A stretch of 64,000 nt of DNA from Gastrodia elata (lineage: Eukaryota; Streptophyta; Magnoliopsida; Asparagales; Orchidaceae): positions 76,364,389 through 76,428,388 of the forward strand of contig CM028669.1 of assembly GCA_016760335.1 (NCBI GenBank). The letters are read 5' to 3'. The translations under genes and the position numbers were made by a program. Every line of letters starts with the position of its first letter. Position 1 is the first letter of the stretch. The notes below the pieces were generated by a model. The model ran no database searches and had not been told where the DNA came from. It saw only the letters and a list, made by a program, of their open reading frames with translations. Positions 9,767 to 20,000 of the stretch are shown here, piece by piece.

Positions 9767-12115
9767 TATTGGTTTCATAATGCCAGGGCCCCAGCCAATA
9801 AAAGAAAATTTTGTTAGATAATTGTCTAAGTACATTTTAGGCTGAATATCTTACATGAGTTATTAATGTCACCATTTATATACTTAAGCACAATTAAAGT
9901 AAACTCAAAAACATAGGTGCAGTAAGCATACAAAGAAATGGGAATAGTTATAAATATAACATTTATAACTAAGAAACATATGAGGCAAAGCACACCTCAA
10001 TAACTAAGTAAAAAATGGGCATATACATGTATAGTACAATAAGTAAAAATACTGAAAGTAAAGTCTAATCCTAAACATGTTGATGATCATATGATATATG
10101 CAAATTAAATGACAGAAATCTGAATATGGTACATATAGTAAGCAGTAAAGTCTAGCATCCTATAAATACGTACAAATGAGCAGGTAAGTAAAGAAAAACA
10201 GCTGACTGAAATATACATCAGAACACAGTACACAGTAAGCTGAAAACTGAAATAAGTATGTAATGATTGCCATATCAGAAAGTTGGCCATCGGGCCGGTG
10301 AAATCCCCAAAGCCTTTCTAGGCTTGGGCAGACAGAAATTCCCATAGCCTTTCTGGGCTAGGGCAGATAGAATCCAGCAGCAGAACTGAGGAGGCAGTAA
10401 ATGCTAATGCAGAATCTTTTAGTTATTTTACTTTGTTTCTATGGACACATCCAGAAACTGCTGAGGAGTCAAGCACATCTGCAAGACTATATGGGTTCTA
10501 AGCTTAACACATACTCCTCAATGAGTATTGTTAAGCATCCTTATTACTCCTTATCCTTATCCATTAGGATAAATGTGCACCCGAATCTACTAAATATACT
10601 GAACCCAAAGGCAACTGTTATCCTAATTATTCTAAGTTTTCATTTCATGCACAAAGTTCTCTTATATGATATGAACAAGGAATTTAAGCACAAAATACAT
10701 GAAATACGTAGCAACAAAATTAATCAAGTAAGCAAGGTACTCTTCTATACATGGTGACACTGTTGTTATCTAATTTAACCATTCTAACTATTTTAAGTTA
10801 CACAAGTTCAGGATCTCTAATTCCTACTACCGAGTGTAACTTAAAAGCACGACCTTATAAGATAAAAGGATTAGAACTGATCAGGTTCTAATCTAATTCA
10901 ATCAAACATGACTACAAGTTCAATCAATAAATCATACATCCTAATTTGATGAATTCAGACGTTCTATTTAAGATTTGATTAAGATCTACTATACTATATA
11001 TTATGAATTAAACACCACGAGATTGGGCTTAATCACATAATCCAAAGGGATAAGATATAAGATCTAGGTTTCAGTCTAAAAGTGATATATTGATTAAGGT
11101 AGATCCTATTAAGCAAATCAAACTTAATAGGATGAATCTCTTTATCCTAAATCTAGGGTTAAAAGATAAAATAATCAAAATAAGTTGTAAAATTTATAGA
11201 AACTAATAAAACTAAGAATACATTCATTGAATAATCTCGTTATTTAATGAATGAAATCTAACATATGTGCTAGTCATAGTCTTAGGAGTAGTCCTAATAT
11301 GAGGTGAAAGATCCTAAGGAAAAGACTTAGATAATTTTGGGGAATTTTACTAAGTTGACCTAATGGCTGATTTTTCTCACTTAAATGATTCTAATACAGT
11401 TCTAATACTTATTTTATTGACTTAGAAGATAATTTAAAAGTTAAAGATACTTACCCTAAATTTTGGGCAAAAATACCATTTTGCCCCTACTTAAGGATCC
11501 AAAAAGCTACTTTTTGATTTAGGACTCTAAATTGAGATTTCTTGGTACCAAATGATTCTTTATTGTCTAACATGAAAATAGACAATAAGTACGCTCAATT
11601 TGGATTAGAAACGGGTTCTATAGGTCCAAATTAAGGTTTCTAACTTAAGGGGTATTTTGGTAAGTTGCACTTAATGAAATCTAAATTTTTATACATTTTA
11701 CTATTGGTTGTTGTTCAAGTACTCCATAGAGTCCAAGAACACTAAATTTGATGTCTAATGAATTATTTATAGCCAATTGAATTTCTAAAGGTAAATTTAG
11801 TAATTTCTAAGTTAAGAGGGGTCAAGAAGATCTAACTCTTTCATTTGGTGTCCCAATTCAGGAATCTTAGTGGCTATAGCTTCCTTATATACCACTGAGT
11901 ATTTTGACTGGTAGTAGACCCAAATTAGACCTCAATTGGCCAAGTTATGACTTAATTATAATTAGGGGTATTTTGGTCATTTCTGATTTTTCTAGAGTTA
12001 AAAACCAATATATTTTCTTATATTATTGTAGGCACTGAAATTTTAAGCTATCTAGTACTTTAATGTTTTGAATTTGGAGTCCGAATGACCAAGATATGGT
12101 CAATTCAATTTTCTG

Positions 12116-12470
12116 GCCGCTGTGGCGCGCTATAGCGCGTTGTAACGCGCTGTAGCGGCCAAAAAGTGCATTTTTAAGCTCTAGGGTGTGCTATAGCGGT
12201 CCTTATATGAAATGAGGGCACTGGAGTGTGCTATGCTGTGCTATAACGTGCTAAAAAAGTGCATTTTTAAGCGTTGTAGCGCGCTGTGGTGCGCAAAAAT
12301 GCAAATTTCGGCGCTATGGTGCGCTATAGCGGACCCAGATTCGAAACTTGGGGCGCTGCAGCCCGCTATAGCGCAGTGTAGCGGATTTGGCACTGCAGTG
12401 TGCTATAGCGGATCCAAATTTGCAATTCTGGGAGCTACAGCGCGCTGCAGCGTCAGACGGTGATTTTGTC
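12116..12470. repeat. GCTATAGC / GCGCTGTAGCGC palindromic array in LTR L3
   Basis: At least ten variants of GCGCTATAGCG, CGCTGTAGCG and GTGCTATAGCG occur within 350 bases, each nearly its own reverse complement. They are separated by 'gtgcatttttaagc' and 'gatccaaatttgca' spacers. The same motif and similar spacers occur in the copia 5' LTR (15715-15965), and one copy is at 5558-5582 in L2. Confidence 0.8.
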
Positions 12471-13597
12471 TGAGCGTAAACAGCGGTGGGTCAACTTTCG
12501 GGTTTAATTACTCTCAACCTAAGGCACTTCACATGTAGTGCCATTTATCGATGGAAAGGTTTTTTCGATACCTTTCTATCGACATTAAAATTGGCACAAA
12601 TGGAGTATCCTAACTATACAAAAAGTGGTAATGAATGCAAGGGTATATGGAATAGACGAAAACAGAGCATTTTCTGTGATGCTTTTAAGAGCCTTAATGG
12701 CTTCCAAACATGCTTATGGACTTCTAGAGATACATTAAAGCATTGTAGCTTTATGAAAAAGACAAAAGAGAGGGGTATAGGGGTACCTTTAGTCCTTGAG
12801 AGGGGAGGGAGAGAACTTTATCTTCTTTAAAAGCTTTGGAGGTAGAGAGCTGAACCTCTTCTTCTTCAACCCTAGAGCATCAATGGATGAAGGAATGAGA
12901 AAGTCTCAGCAAGCCAAAAAAGGAGGAAGGAAGAGCTCAGCTTTTGTAAAGGGAAGAATGAGGAGTTTAGGCCCCCTTCTTAAGTGAGGAGAAGGAATGA
13001 TGAGCCTAATGGTAGGGTGGAGTAGGGAGGACATCATGCTTGCCTAAGAAGCATGGAGGCGTCGAACCATGGAGGCTGTCAGCCAAATAGAAAATAGGAG
13101 GATAAGGGGGAAATTGTAATTTAGGCCCTCAATGATTATTTATTTATTTTCCTTAAATTATTTAAAAATTCAAATTTTTGAAACGCGCTTCAAAAATTCC
13201 TAAAAATTCACCCTAGCTAATTTGGGGGTGAGGAATTCAACGGCGAAGTTAGATTTTGATTCCGACGACTATTGAATTATCGTATTTTTTGACGCATTTA
13301 ATTATATTAAAATATTCATGAAAATTCGACGACTTCCAAACACTTCCAAAACATCACCCCTAGCTAATTTGGGGGCGACGATCGCAACGGTGAAGTTGGA
13401 TTTCGATTTTGATGTCAAAATAAATACCTCAATTTTCTAATTAATTAAATATTAAAATAATCAAAAATGTTGGATTTAGCTCTGAATCGTGCCAAATCTT
13501 TAGGGATTGATTCAAATGACTAGATGAACGTAATATAATGATAATTGAGATATAATTAAGCTAAAATTAAGCTGGATAACAAGCTTGGGTTGTTATA

Positions 13598-14230
13598 TGA
13601 AGTATGTTGCTCCACCTATGGAAGATGTAGGAGCTGACCCCCATACATCTGTATGTACCAACTCTAATTTCTTGCTTTTGAGCCTCCTTCCAACTTTGGA
13701 GAATGAAACTTTCTTCAACTTGCCTAGCATACAATCTTCACAGAAATCTAAATCCACTGATTTCATCCCTTGGAGCTTACCTTTTGACTATAGAGATTTC
13801 AGCCCCCTCCCACTTATATGGCCAAGCCTCCGGTGCCATAGATCTGCATTTATCTCCTCTGCAGCTGCAATAGTATCAGATACTTTATTTATCAAGTAAA
13901 GTGTACCTTCTATATTGCCTAGTACAATAGTGAGTGCACCTTTGGTGACCTTCCATGAGTCTCCTATGAAACAAGTGCTGTTGCCTTCTCTGGCTAACTG
14001 GCTTACTGAGATTAAGTTCCTTCTTAGACAAGGCACATGTATAGCATCCTTAAACTTCCAAACAGTGTCGCTAGGTAGCTTCACATCTACATCACATATG
14101 CCAATGATGTCACACGCCTTATCATCTCCAAGATATACTTTACCCAAGTCACCCTTGGTGTAGTTCTTGAAGGCACTCCTCGACGGAGTCGCATGAAAAG
14201 AGGCGCCCGAGTCCACAACCCAGGACTCCA
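13598..14230 (-). pseudogene. Ty1/copia pol: protease and integrase N-terminus
   Basis: The protease active-site motif WVVDSGASFHAT is at about 14220-14185, with DSGA at 14213-14202. It is followed by the usual LPCLRRNLISVSQL-type segment (here VPCLRRNLISVSQLA). The GAG-pre-integrase/zinc domain shows LWHRRLGHIS (His, His) and then CEDCMLGK (Cys-X2-Cys) near 13700. The first catalytic Asp of the integrase core is in HTDVWG (about 13640). A TAG stop lies just after GRGLKSL (about 13785). LTR L3 cuts the frame at 13598, and the rest continues at 9318. It is dead by stop codons and insertion. Confidence 0.92.
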
Positions 14231-15071
14231 TTTTAACAACTGAGATGATCAAAGCACCCTGATCCTCCTCAGCTGGAATATTTACAGTGGGGCTCAACAT
14301 CTTACCACCACTACTTGGCTTCTTTAGAGTAGGGCAATCCTTCTTGAAGTGACTTGCCTTCCCACAATTCCAACAATCTGACTTTGCTTTTCCTAGTCTT
14401 GATTTATCTCGCTGAGACATAGACCTATTCCTAGTATATCTCCTCTCAGCATGTCTTCCCTTGCTCTCAACATTCAGTACTGAGGTAGATGCTTCTCCAT
14501 GAGATTTCTTCCGCACCTCCTCTTTTAGCACTAGCCCAATGATGTCGTCAAACTTCAACAATGCATTTCCAGATGAATTGCTGATGGCTGTAACTAGCCC
14601 ATTCCAACTGTCTGGCAATGAAGAGAAGAACAATAGGGCTTAGACCTCGTCATCAAAACTGATGCCAACCGAGCTCAGTTGGCTCATCACAGTGTTGAAC
14701 CCATTGAAGTGTTCAGTCACTGAATACCTATCCATCATCTTCATATTAAATAGTCTCTTCATTAGAAAAACCTTATTTGAAGTAGATAACTTCTCATACA
14801 TTCTTGTTAGAACATCCATGAGTTCTACAGTAGTTTTCTTATTAACAATGTTAAAAACAACAGAAGAAGACAGTAATAAGCGAATCAAACCCAATGCGGT
14901 TCTATCAAGAATCTCCCATTCTTCAACAATCATAGTTCCAAGTTTCTTGTCGGCTCCTTTCAATGAAAGATACAACTTCTTCTAGTATAGCAAATACTCC
15001 ATTTGCATTTTTCAGAACGTAAAGTTCGTCCCGCTAAACTTCTCAATCTTGTGTCTCATTTCTTCGGCCAT
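14231..15071 (-). pseudogene. Ty1/copia gag with CCHC zinc knuckle
   Basis: The frame starts MAEEMRHKIEKFSG at 15071 and keeps one reading frame into the protease region. It carries the copia gag (UBN2-type) segment with MKRLFNMKMMDRYSVTEHFNGFN, then LFSSLPDSWNGLV. The zinc knuckle CWNCGKASHFKKDC (14375-14334) fits C-X2-C-X4-H-X4-C. Three in-frame stops (TGA near 15015, TAG near 14985, TAA at about 14641) look like C-to-T or G-to-A changes of Trp and Gln codons. It would package RNA if intact. The short distance to the primer site supports 15071 as the start. Confidence 0.9.
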
Positions 15072-15123
15072 AGCTCCCACTCAAACAAGCAAACACTTCT
15101 TAACAACAAGGCAAAGAACGAAT

Positions 15124-15135
15124 GCTCTGATACCA
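15124..15135 (-). other. Primer binding site of the copia element
   Basis: On the minus strand it reads TGGTATCAGAGC, complementary to the 3' end of plant initiator tRNA-Met, two bases inside the LTR end. It lies 53 bases upstream of the gag ATG. Confidence 0.9.
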
Positions 15136-15137
15136 CT

Positions 15138-15994
15138 TGTTAGTAAAATACAGCAATACACAAGATACCTAAAGTGGAATGGCACTTATAATGGCAACAA
15201 CAAACCAAAGTCCAAAGACTTTGAGAATCAAGGTGCATTAACAGTTACCGAGCTAGCTTAGAAATCACAAAATCACAGCAAGAAAATCGCAGCACATACA
15301 AATCATCCAAACACAAGCATATACGTGGAAAACTCAAAAATTGGGAAAAACCACAGAGCCACACCAACGAAAAAATCCACTATAAGAAAAGCTTCAAAGT
15401 TTACTGAGTTATAAGAGCTATATCACCTCAGCATACATAGCTGTAGCTCTGCTCTTAGAATGGAGAAGGGAAGAAGATGCTACCTTCTGAAGTTTCTTAT
15501 TCAAACAGCAAGCCTTCTCTTACTCAACAGCTCCCTAGGATTTCTTCTAGGGTTCTCCACCTCCACAGCCTCCAAGCCTCTAAAATTGATTGCTAAGCCC
15601 TTAGGTTTTCCCATCACTACTTAGGCTTAAGTAGCTCACTCCATTTCGGACCCAAAAAGTTCAAAATACCCCATAGATTTCTTCAGATCGAGGCCTGAAA
15701 TGAAGTCGAACTCCGTCGACCGCTATAGCGCGCTATAGCGGTCGACTTTCAAAATTGCATCTGCTATAGCGTGTTGTGGCACGCTGCAGCGCCCGCATTT
15801 CAAACTTGCATCCGTAGTAGTGCGCTACGGTGCGCAGTAGCGCCCGCGCTTGATTCCGTTGTAGCGAGCTGCAGTGACCACTTCTTGATTGCTGACCGTT
15901 GAGGCGTGCCATAGCGCCTCAGCTTCGAACTTGGATCCACTGTTGCGCGCTGCAATGCCTGTGCTATTTTTGCATAGTGAAGTCTCCATAACAC
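15138..15994 (-). mobile_element. Ty1/copia 5' LTR
   Basis: The 3' border is certain: plus-strand TGTTAG next to the primer site. The outer border is placed at ...CATAACA (15994), giving TGTTATGG...CTAACA and 857 bp, but without a visible mate this is provisional. The minus strand contains GTGGTTTTTCCCAATTTTTGA-like sequence about 200 bases from the LTR end, a common copia R-U5 feature. The 5' third carries a GCTATAGC palindrome array. Confidence 0.75.
15715..15965. repeat. GCTATAGC palindromic array in the copia LTR
   Basis: It begins with the perfect palindrome GCTATAGCGCGCTATAGC at about 15722 and continues with degenerate copies (GCTATAGCGTGTTGTGGC, GCGCTACGGTGCGC and others). The spacers are 'tttcgaacttgcatcc'-like. 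Motif and spacers resemble those of the Ty3 LTR L3. Confidence 0.8.
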
Positions 15995-16357
15995 GACATA
16001 CAAGTTATCTAATCTCTAAGGGTACTGATTTAGAGGCTACTAAGATTATTAGGGTCAACAAATTGACTTAGAGAATTAAGCATCCAATCATAAAATTTTC
16101 TATTTCTAAGGGAAGCTTACTGTCTAAGAAATCAAATGACACATTAAATACCAAATTTGTACAACTGTGGATTCTAATATGATATAATTAAGCTTAACCA
16201 TGATTAGAATGTGATTAGCAATATACTTAAACTTAAATTTTAACTCAAATTATTTTTCCTCTCGTTTTTTTGATTAAAATGATATATAAATTTATATTAT
16301 TTGCATTTATATTCATTGAATTAGTTCAATAATACATTATGTATTAATTTTCTAAAG
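15995..16357. other. AT-rich flank between copia LTR and L13, no gene seen
   Basis: I see no ORF or element signature beyond AT-rich DNA. The stretch ends with TCTAAAG. TAAAG also occurs directly after the right end of L13 (18348-18352), so this may be the other side of the L13 insertion. A 5-bp match in AT-rich DNA is weak evidence. Confidence 0.4.
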
Positions 16358-16392
16358 TTTTTGTTTAATTTAACTAACTATCAACGTTATTT

Positions 16393-16423
16393 AAATTGGA
16401 ATATTATAGGAATATTCCAATTT
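16393..16423. repeat. Perfect 13-bp inverted repeat, AT-rich hairpin
   Basis: AAATTGGAATATT and AATATTCCAATTT are separated by ATAGG. A second hairpin follows at about 16512, where CACAGGTCA and TGACCTGTG flank GCG. No function is evident; they may mark the edge of the L13 insertion. Confidence 0.7.
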
Positions 16424-17480
16424 TATCACGGGTTAACGCTTGGGTTGACGGATAGCCTGACGGGTCCGAGAATATTCGATGGATATTCCCTCCTGTCGAA
16501 CAGCACAGGTCACAGGTCAGCGTGACCTGTGATTGCGCTTCATCCCCACGAACCCTCAAAATATGGCGGACTTCTGCCGCAAATTCCGAGTGAATCCAGA
16601 CACCTCAGGGACATACCACATACCAAAAAGTTCAATTGACAGAAGGTGCGTCGATTGGCACCATAAGTTCCATGGATGGTGGTGCCGATCTTTGGGACCT
16701 TACTCGGCTGTAAGCCAGTCGCTATGGTTTACTGTATGAGCCAAATTGGAATGACACTTGTCACACCAGAGAGGGATTTTGGTGCCTAAGCCATCATCAT
16801 CTCATGGTTGTTCGAATGCACTTATCCAAGGGGTCTAAGCCAGCCTATAATGCCAGGAATGTACTTGGGCTCACTCCAATGTGGAGTACTGTTGAGCCTG
16901 AGACTATCAAAGCTCAATTGGGCTAACTCAAACCCAGTTGGGTTCAACAATCATTCTTTATCCCTTCGTCATAGTGGTCAAAGGGTTAAGAAGTGATTTT
17001 CGGGCTTTTAGTCGTGTTGGCCAAGGGGACGCACTGGAGGTCCTCTGGCATTCCTTGCCACCACTAACCATATAGTTAATTAAATCAACTCTAGTTGATT
17101 TGATAATGATTCTAGCTACTCCTAGGTTTCCCAAATATTCATCATAAAGGCAGCATAAGGCCAATTTGGTCGAAAGGAGCTAAACAATACAAGGGTACAT
17201 GGGGGTACCTTGTACTGAGGGTTCGAACAAAATTTTAGGACTGATTGAGGGTTTCAGGCTCTACAAGTGGTTCTATCAGCTTCCTAAATATGTCAGCTAG
17301 ATCTTGAGCACTAGGACAATAAGTTTCATCCACAGGAGCACTAGAGAGAATCACTAAAATGTGTCTTGGTTCGTCAGTTTTAGGAGAAGAAGACAATGGG
17401 AACAGAGGGGAACTGAGGGTTATGAAGTGTGCTAGGAGCTCGCAAATAAGAAAAGGAAACTCCATGAGGAAATAAAGGGG

Positions 17481-17490
17481 TATTTATATC
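17481..17490 (-). promoter_or_regulatory. TATA box of LTR L13
   Basis: On the minus strand it reads GATATAAATACCCC, a good plant TATA box, about 280 bases before the donor-like CAAG|GTACCCC. L7 has TATTTAAG at the equivalent place (34762-34769). Confidence 0.5.
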
Positions 17491-18347
17491 CTGGGATGCC
17501 CCGGGGAGGTTGTTTCATGGCTGTCAAGTTGAGTCTGAACGTTAGATTCCTAGAGGCCATTTAGGGCTACTCCGGGCTTCTCGACTCGAGTAGAGTTTCC
17601 CTCAACTCATGGCAATCTGTTGATAATGGCTAGATATCGTGGGTAACAACCCTGATAGTTGACTGAACAAGGGAATCTGATAGTTGGGGTGCAGGTGACT
17701 TCGGGACAAAGGTGACCACCATCGGATGTGCTGGATACAATCCGATCCATCATCTAAAATGTTATACGGTCCAGATTTCCCTGATCGTTACAACCGATAT
17801 GGGATTTAAATACATCTGCTGGATCCGTGGTGTGATCTGACTTCCCATGTTTAAATTTACGAGTAACAACAGTGCGACTCAATTAGAGCTGTTTGATCCA
17901 ATCTCAAAAATGTGGAATGATCGTGATCAGTTGGATCAGGTGTTCCATGTTTGGCTCGATGCACATGATCTCCATGATTCCGATAATAATATTTAAATAA
18001 TTTGAATGATTTTATTTAATTAATTAAATTTCTATAATTTCAATTTAAATAAAAATACAAATTGTATTTTGTAATATTTCACTCGATACAAATCCAAAAA
18101 TTATGAAACTTGCACCCTTAATCTATTTTGATGTGAAGAACTCAAATAAGACCTCAAATTTGGAGTTTAAGGTCAAAATAATTTATTTGGATGTCTACAT
18201 TAGGTTAAATAATTTGGAAAGTATTTCTGAATCATTTGGATTTCAAATTTTTAGGATTTTGTCATAATGATGTTTAGAGCCTAATAGTAATAATTTAGGC
18301 TCTGATTGATTCTAATCAACCTGAGGTAACTACCTTGAGTTGTTACA

Positions 18348-20000
18348 TAAAGTCATGAATAGCCCGCTCGTCCACATTCGCTGACTCCACCTCGTTGGCA
18401 GGGTCCTCTGAATGCTCATAACCTGACACGACGTTTCACATGTCAGAGCCACAAAAAAAAAATTGTGCTAGAAAAATTGTCTAAGTACATTATATAAATT
18501 GAAGTAAAAATTGTAATCTAATTTTATCTAAATTTATCTTAGGATATCACAGATTAAATAATTAATCTAAAAGTGGTACAAAAATGCTAAAAGTCTGAAC
18601 AGAATGTAAAGACTGAAAATAAGGAACTTAAATACCACTAAAGGTAAATGGTGTGTATCGTACAAACTGAGTTGAGCAAACATTCCATAAAGTGTTAAGT
18701 ATACATATATAAATTGAAGTAAAAATTGTACTAAAAATATGCTCAAATGGAATATATGCTAAATATATGTACTATAAACTAAAAGTAATGAAAATTGAGG
18801 TAAACTATACAATCACTAAAAATTGAACTAAAAGGAAATTGTCTAAAGTAAATTGACTGAAATAAAAGCTAGAAATAATTGAAATAACAAACTGTAACTA
18901 AAACTATAGCTGAAACTGAAATGAATTGAACATCACTGTGTCTATACTTCTAAATAGCTATTAAAAGTTATATCTGAATTGAAGTGCAAATGCAATTATT
19001 TTTTTTATCTTATTTACTATATTCTTATTCTATTTGCACATAAAAAAATATATGATGAGTTAGACACATCTGTCCAACTATTTGAGATATTTAAGTTCCC
19101 AGAATAAACACATAATATATGCAGGCTCCTTAATTCTCCAAATATCCTGCCCTGGCTATACCGCGTCTGTACAGATTGATTCTCACTAAGTACTTAATGT
19201 TTTTTGATTTACTGCAATGTTATTTTCATGCACAATTTTGATGTACGTAGGAGTTTTGCTCAATGAGTTTCAACATCATAAAATGATTAAATTAATTAAT
19301 TGTGTTTGTGATATCTGTTGCTGTTAAATTCACTTACAGTATCTGTCATTATTGACTGATCCTAAGTTTATGATTAATTAATTAATTAATTATTATGAAA
19401 ATATACAAATTCAAGATTTATCTAGTTTCTTTATCTGCCTGAACTATGTTAAGACATAAATATTTTAACATAAATATTGAGTTAATTACTAAATTATGTC
19501 TTTCTGATTTGATTTCATAATTTGTTAAGATGTAATTGTGTCTTAACACGATTTGACTGAAAATACTGAACTAACTTGTTATGTGATTATTAACTTGATT
19601 TTTTAACTGATCCTGATTTCAAATCTTAGTAAGACATAAGTTGTGTGTCTTAATCTGGCTGAAATATTAAGACTGATTAAAATTATTAGCTTGATTTCTA
19701 ACTAAATAGATCCCAAGATCCTATTAAGACACAAGCTAGGTGTCTTATTAAGATGACTGACTACATTTACAATAATTTTCACAAAGTCTTAAGTCCTAAC
19801 TCTTATACATGAGAATACACTAAATTAACTTATGGAGATCTATTTCATTACTGATTCTAATTTTGAAGATTGTTAAGACACAAGCTAAGTGTCTTAGCTT
19901 GTCTGATTGAGATTATTGAGTTCCACTAATTGTTATGTTTGGCCAACTACTCTGAGTTAACTTACTACTTTAAGTAATTTTCGCTATTTTAAATATTAGG
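18348..20000 (-). mobile_element. Old LTR remnant L14
   Basis: Weak family blocks survive: a polypyrimidine run with GTGGCTCTGAC (18450-18470), 'ctaagtacatta' (18480), 'gacacatctgtccaac' (about 19060) and 'taagacacaagctaggtgtctta' repeats (about 19630-19890). A 29-codon acidic frame without an ATG (GTG at 18429, many Glu/Asp) lies at the micro-ORF position and runs into the L13 border. L13 therefore seems inserted in this older LTR. The outer end is not definable. Confidence 0.45.

Larger units (their letters stand above)
9319..13597 (-). mobile_element. Ty3/gypsy solo LTR L3 (4.3 kb) inserted in copia integrase
   Basis: On the plus strand it runs from CGTGGCGCC to GGGTTGTTATA, the reverse complement of the family's TGTAACAACC...GGCGCCACA with one or two changed terminal bases. 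TGAAG lies on both sides (9314-9318 and 13598-13602), a perfect 5-bp target site duplication. Removing the LTR and one copy of the duplication rejoins the copia reading frame, which confirms both borders. No primer site or gag adjoins it, so it is a solo LTR. It contains the GCTATAGC array (12116-12470), donor-like AAAG|GTACC (12787/12786), branch/acceptor block (9817-9760) and an acidic micro-ORF. Confidence 0.93.
16358..18347 (-). mobile_element. Ty3/gypsy LTR remnant L13
   Basis: The right end (CTTGAGTTGTTACA on the plus strand) is the family 5' terminus on the minus strand. A middle portion (16640-17500) matches L7 (33940-34800): 'atggatggtggtgcc', 'gagcctgatcg' and 'caattggg' blocks in the same order. 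It carries a TATA box (17481-17490) and a donor-like CAAG|GTACC (GGTACC at 17204). The left border is uncertain. The ORF of 76 codons at 17235-17465 lies at the expected transcription start and is not recognisable. Confidence 0.65.

Noticed and set aside
10401..10757. 118-codon ORF on the plus strand
   Set aside because: It runs antisense through the interior of solo LTR L3, is not open in L2, L5 or L12, and has no recognisable domain.
13788..14633. 281-codon ORF as a possible host zinc-knuckle protein
   Set aside because: It has the copia order of zinc knuckle, DSGA protease and GAG-pre-integrase, continues from gag in frame and lies beside a copia primer site and LTR.
17235..17465. 76-codon ORF just downstream of the L13 TATA box
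   Set aside because: Its ATG lies upstream of the expected transcription start, it is not conserved in L7, and it contains no recognised domain.
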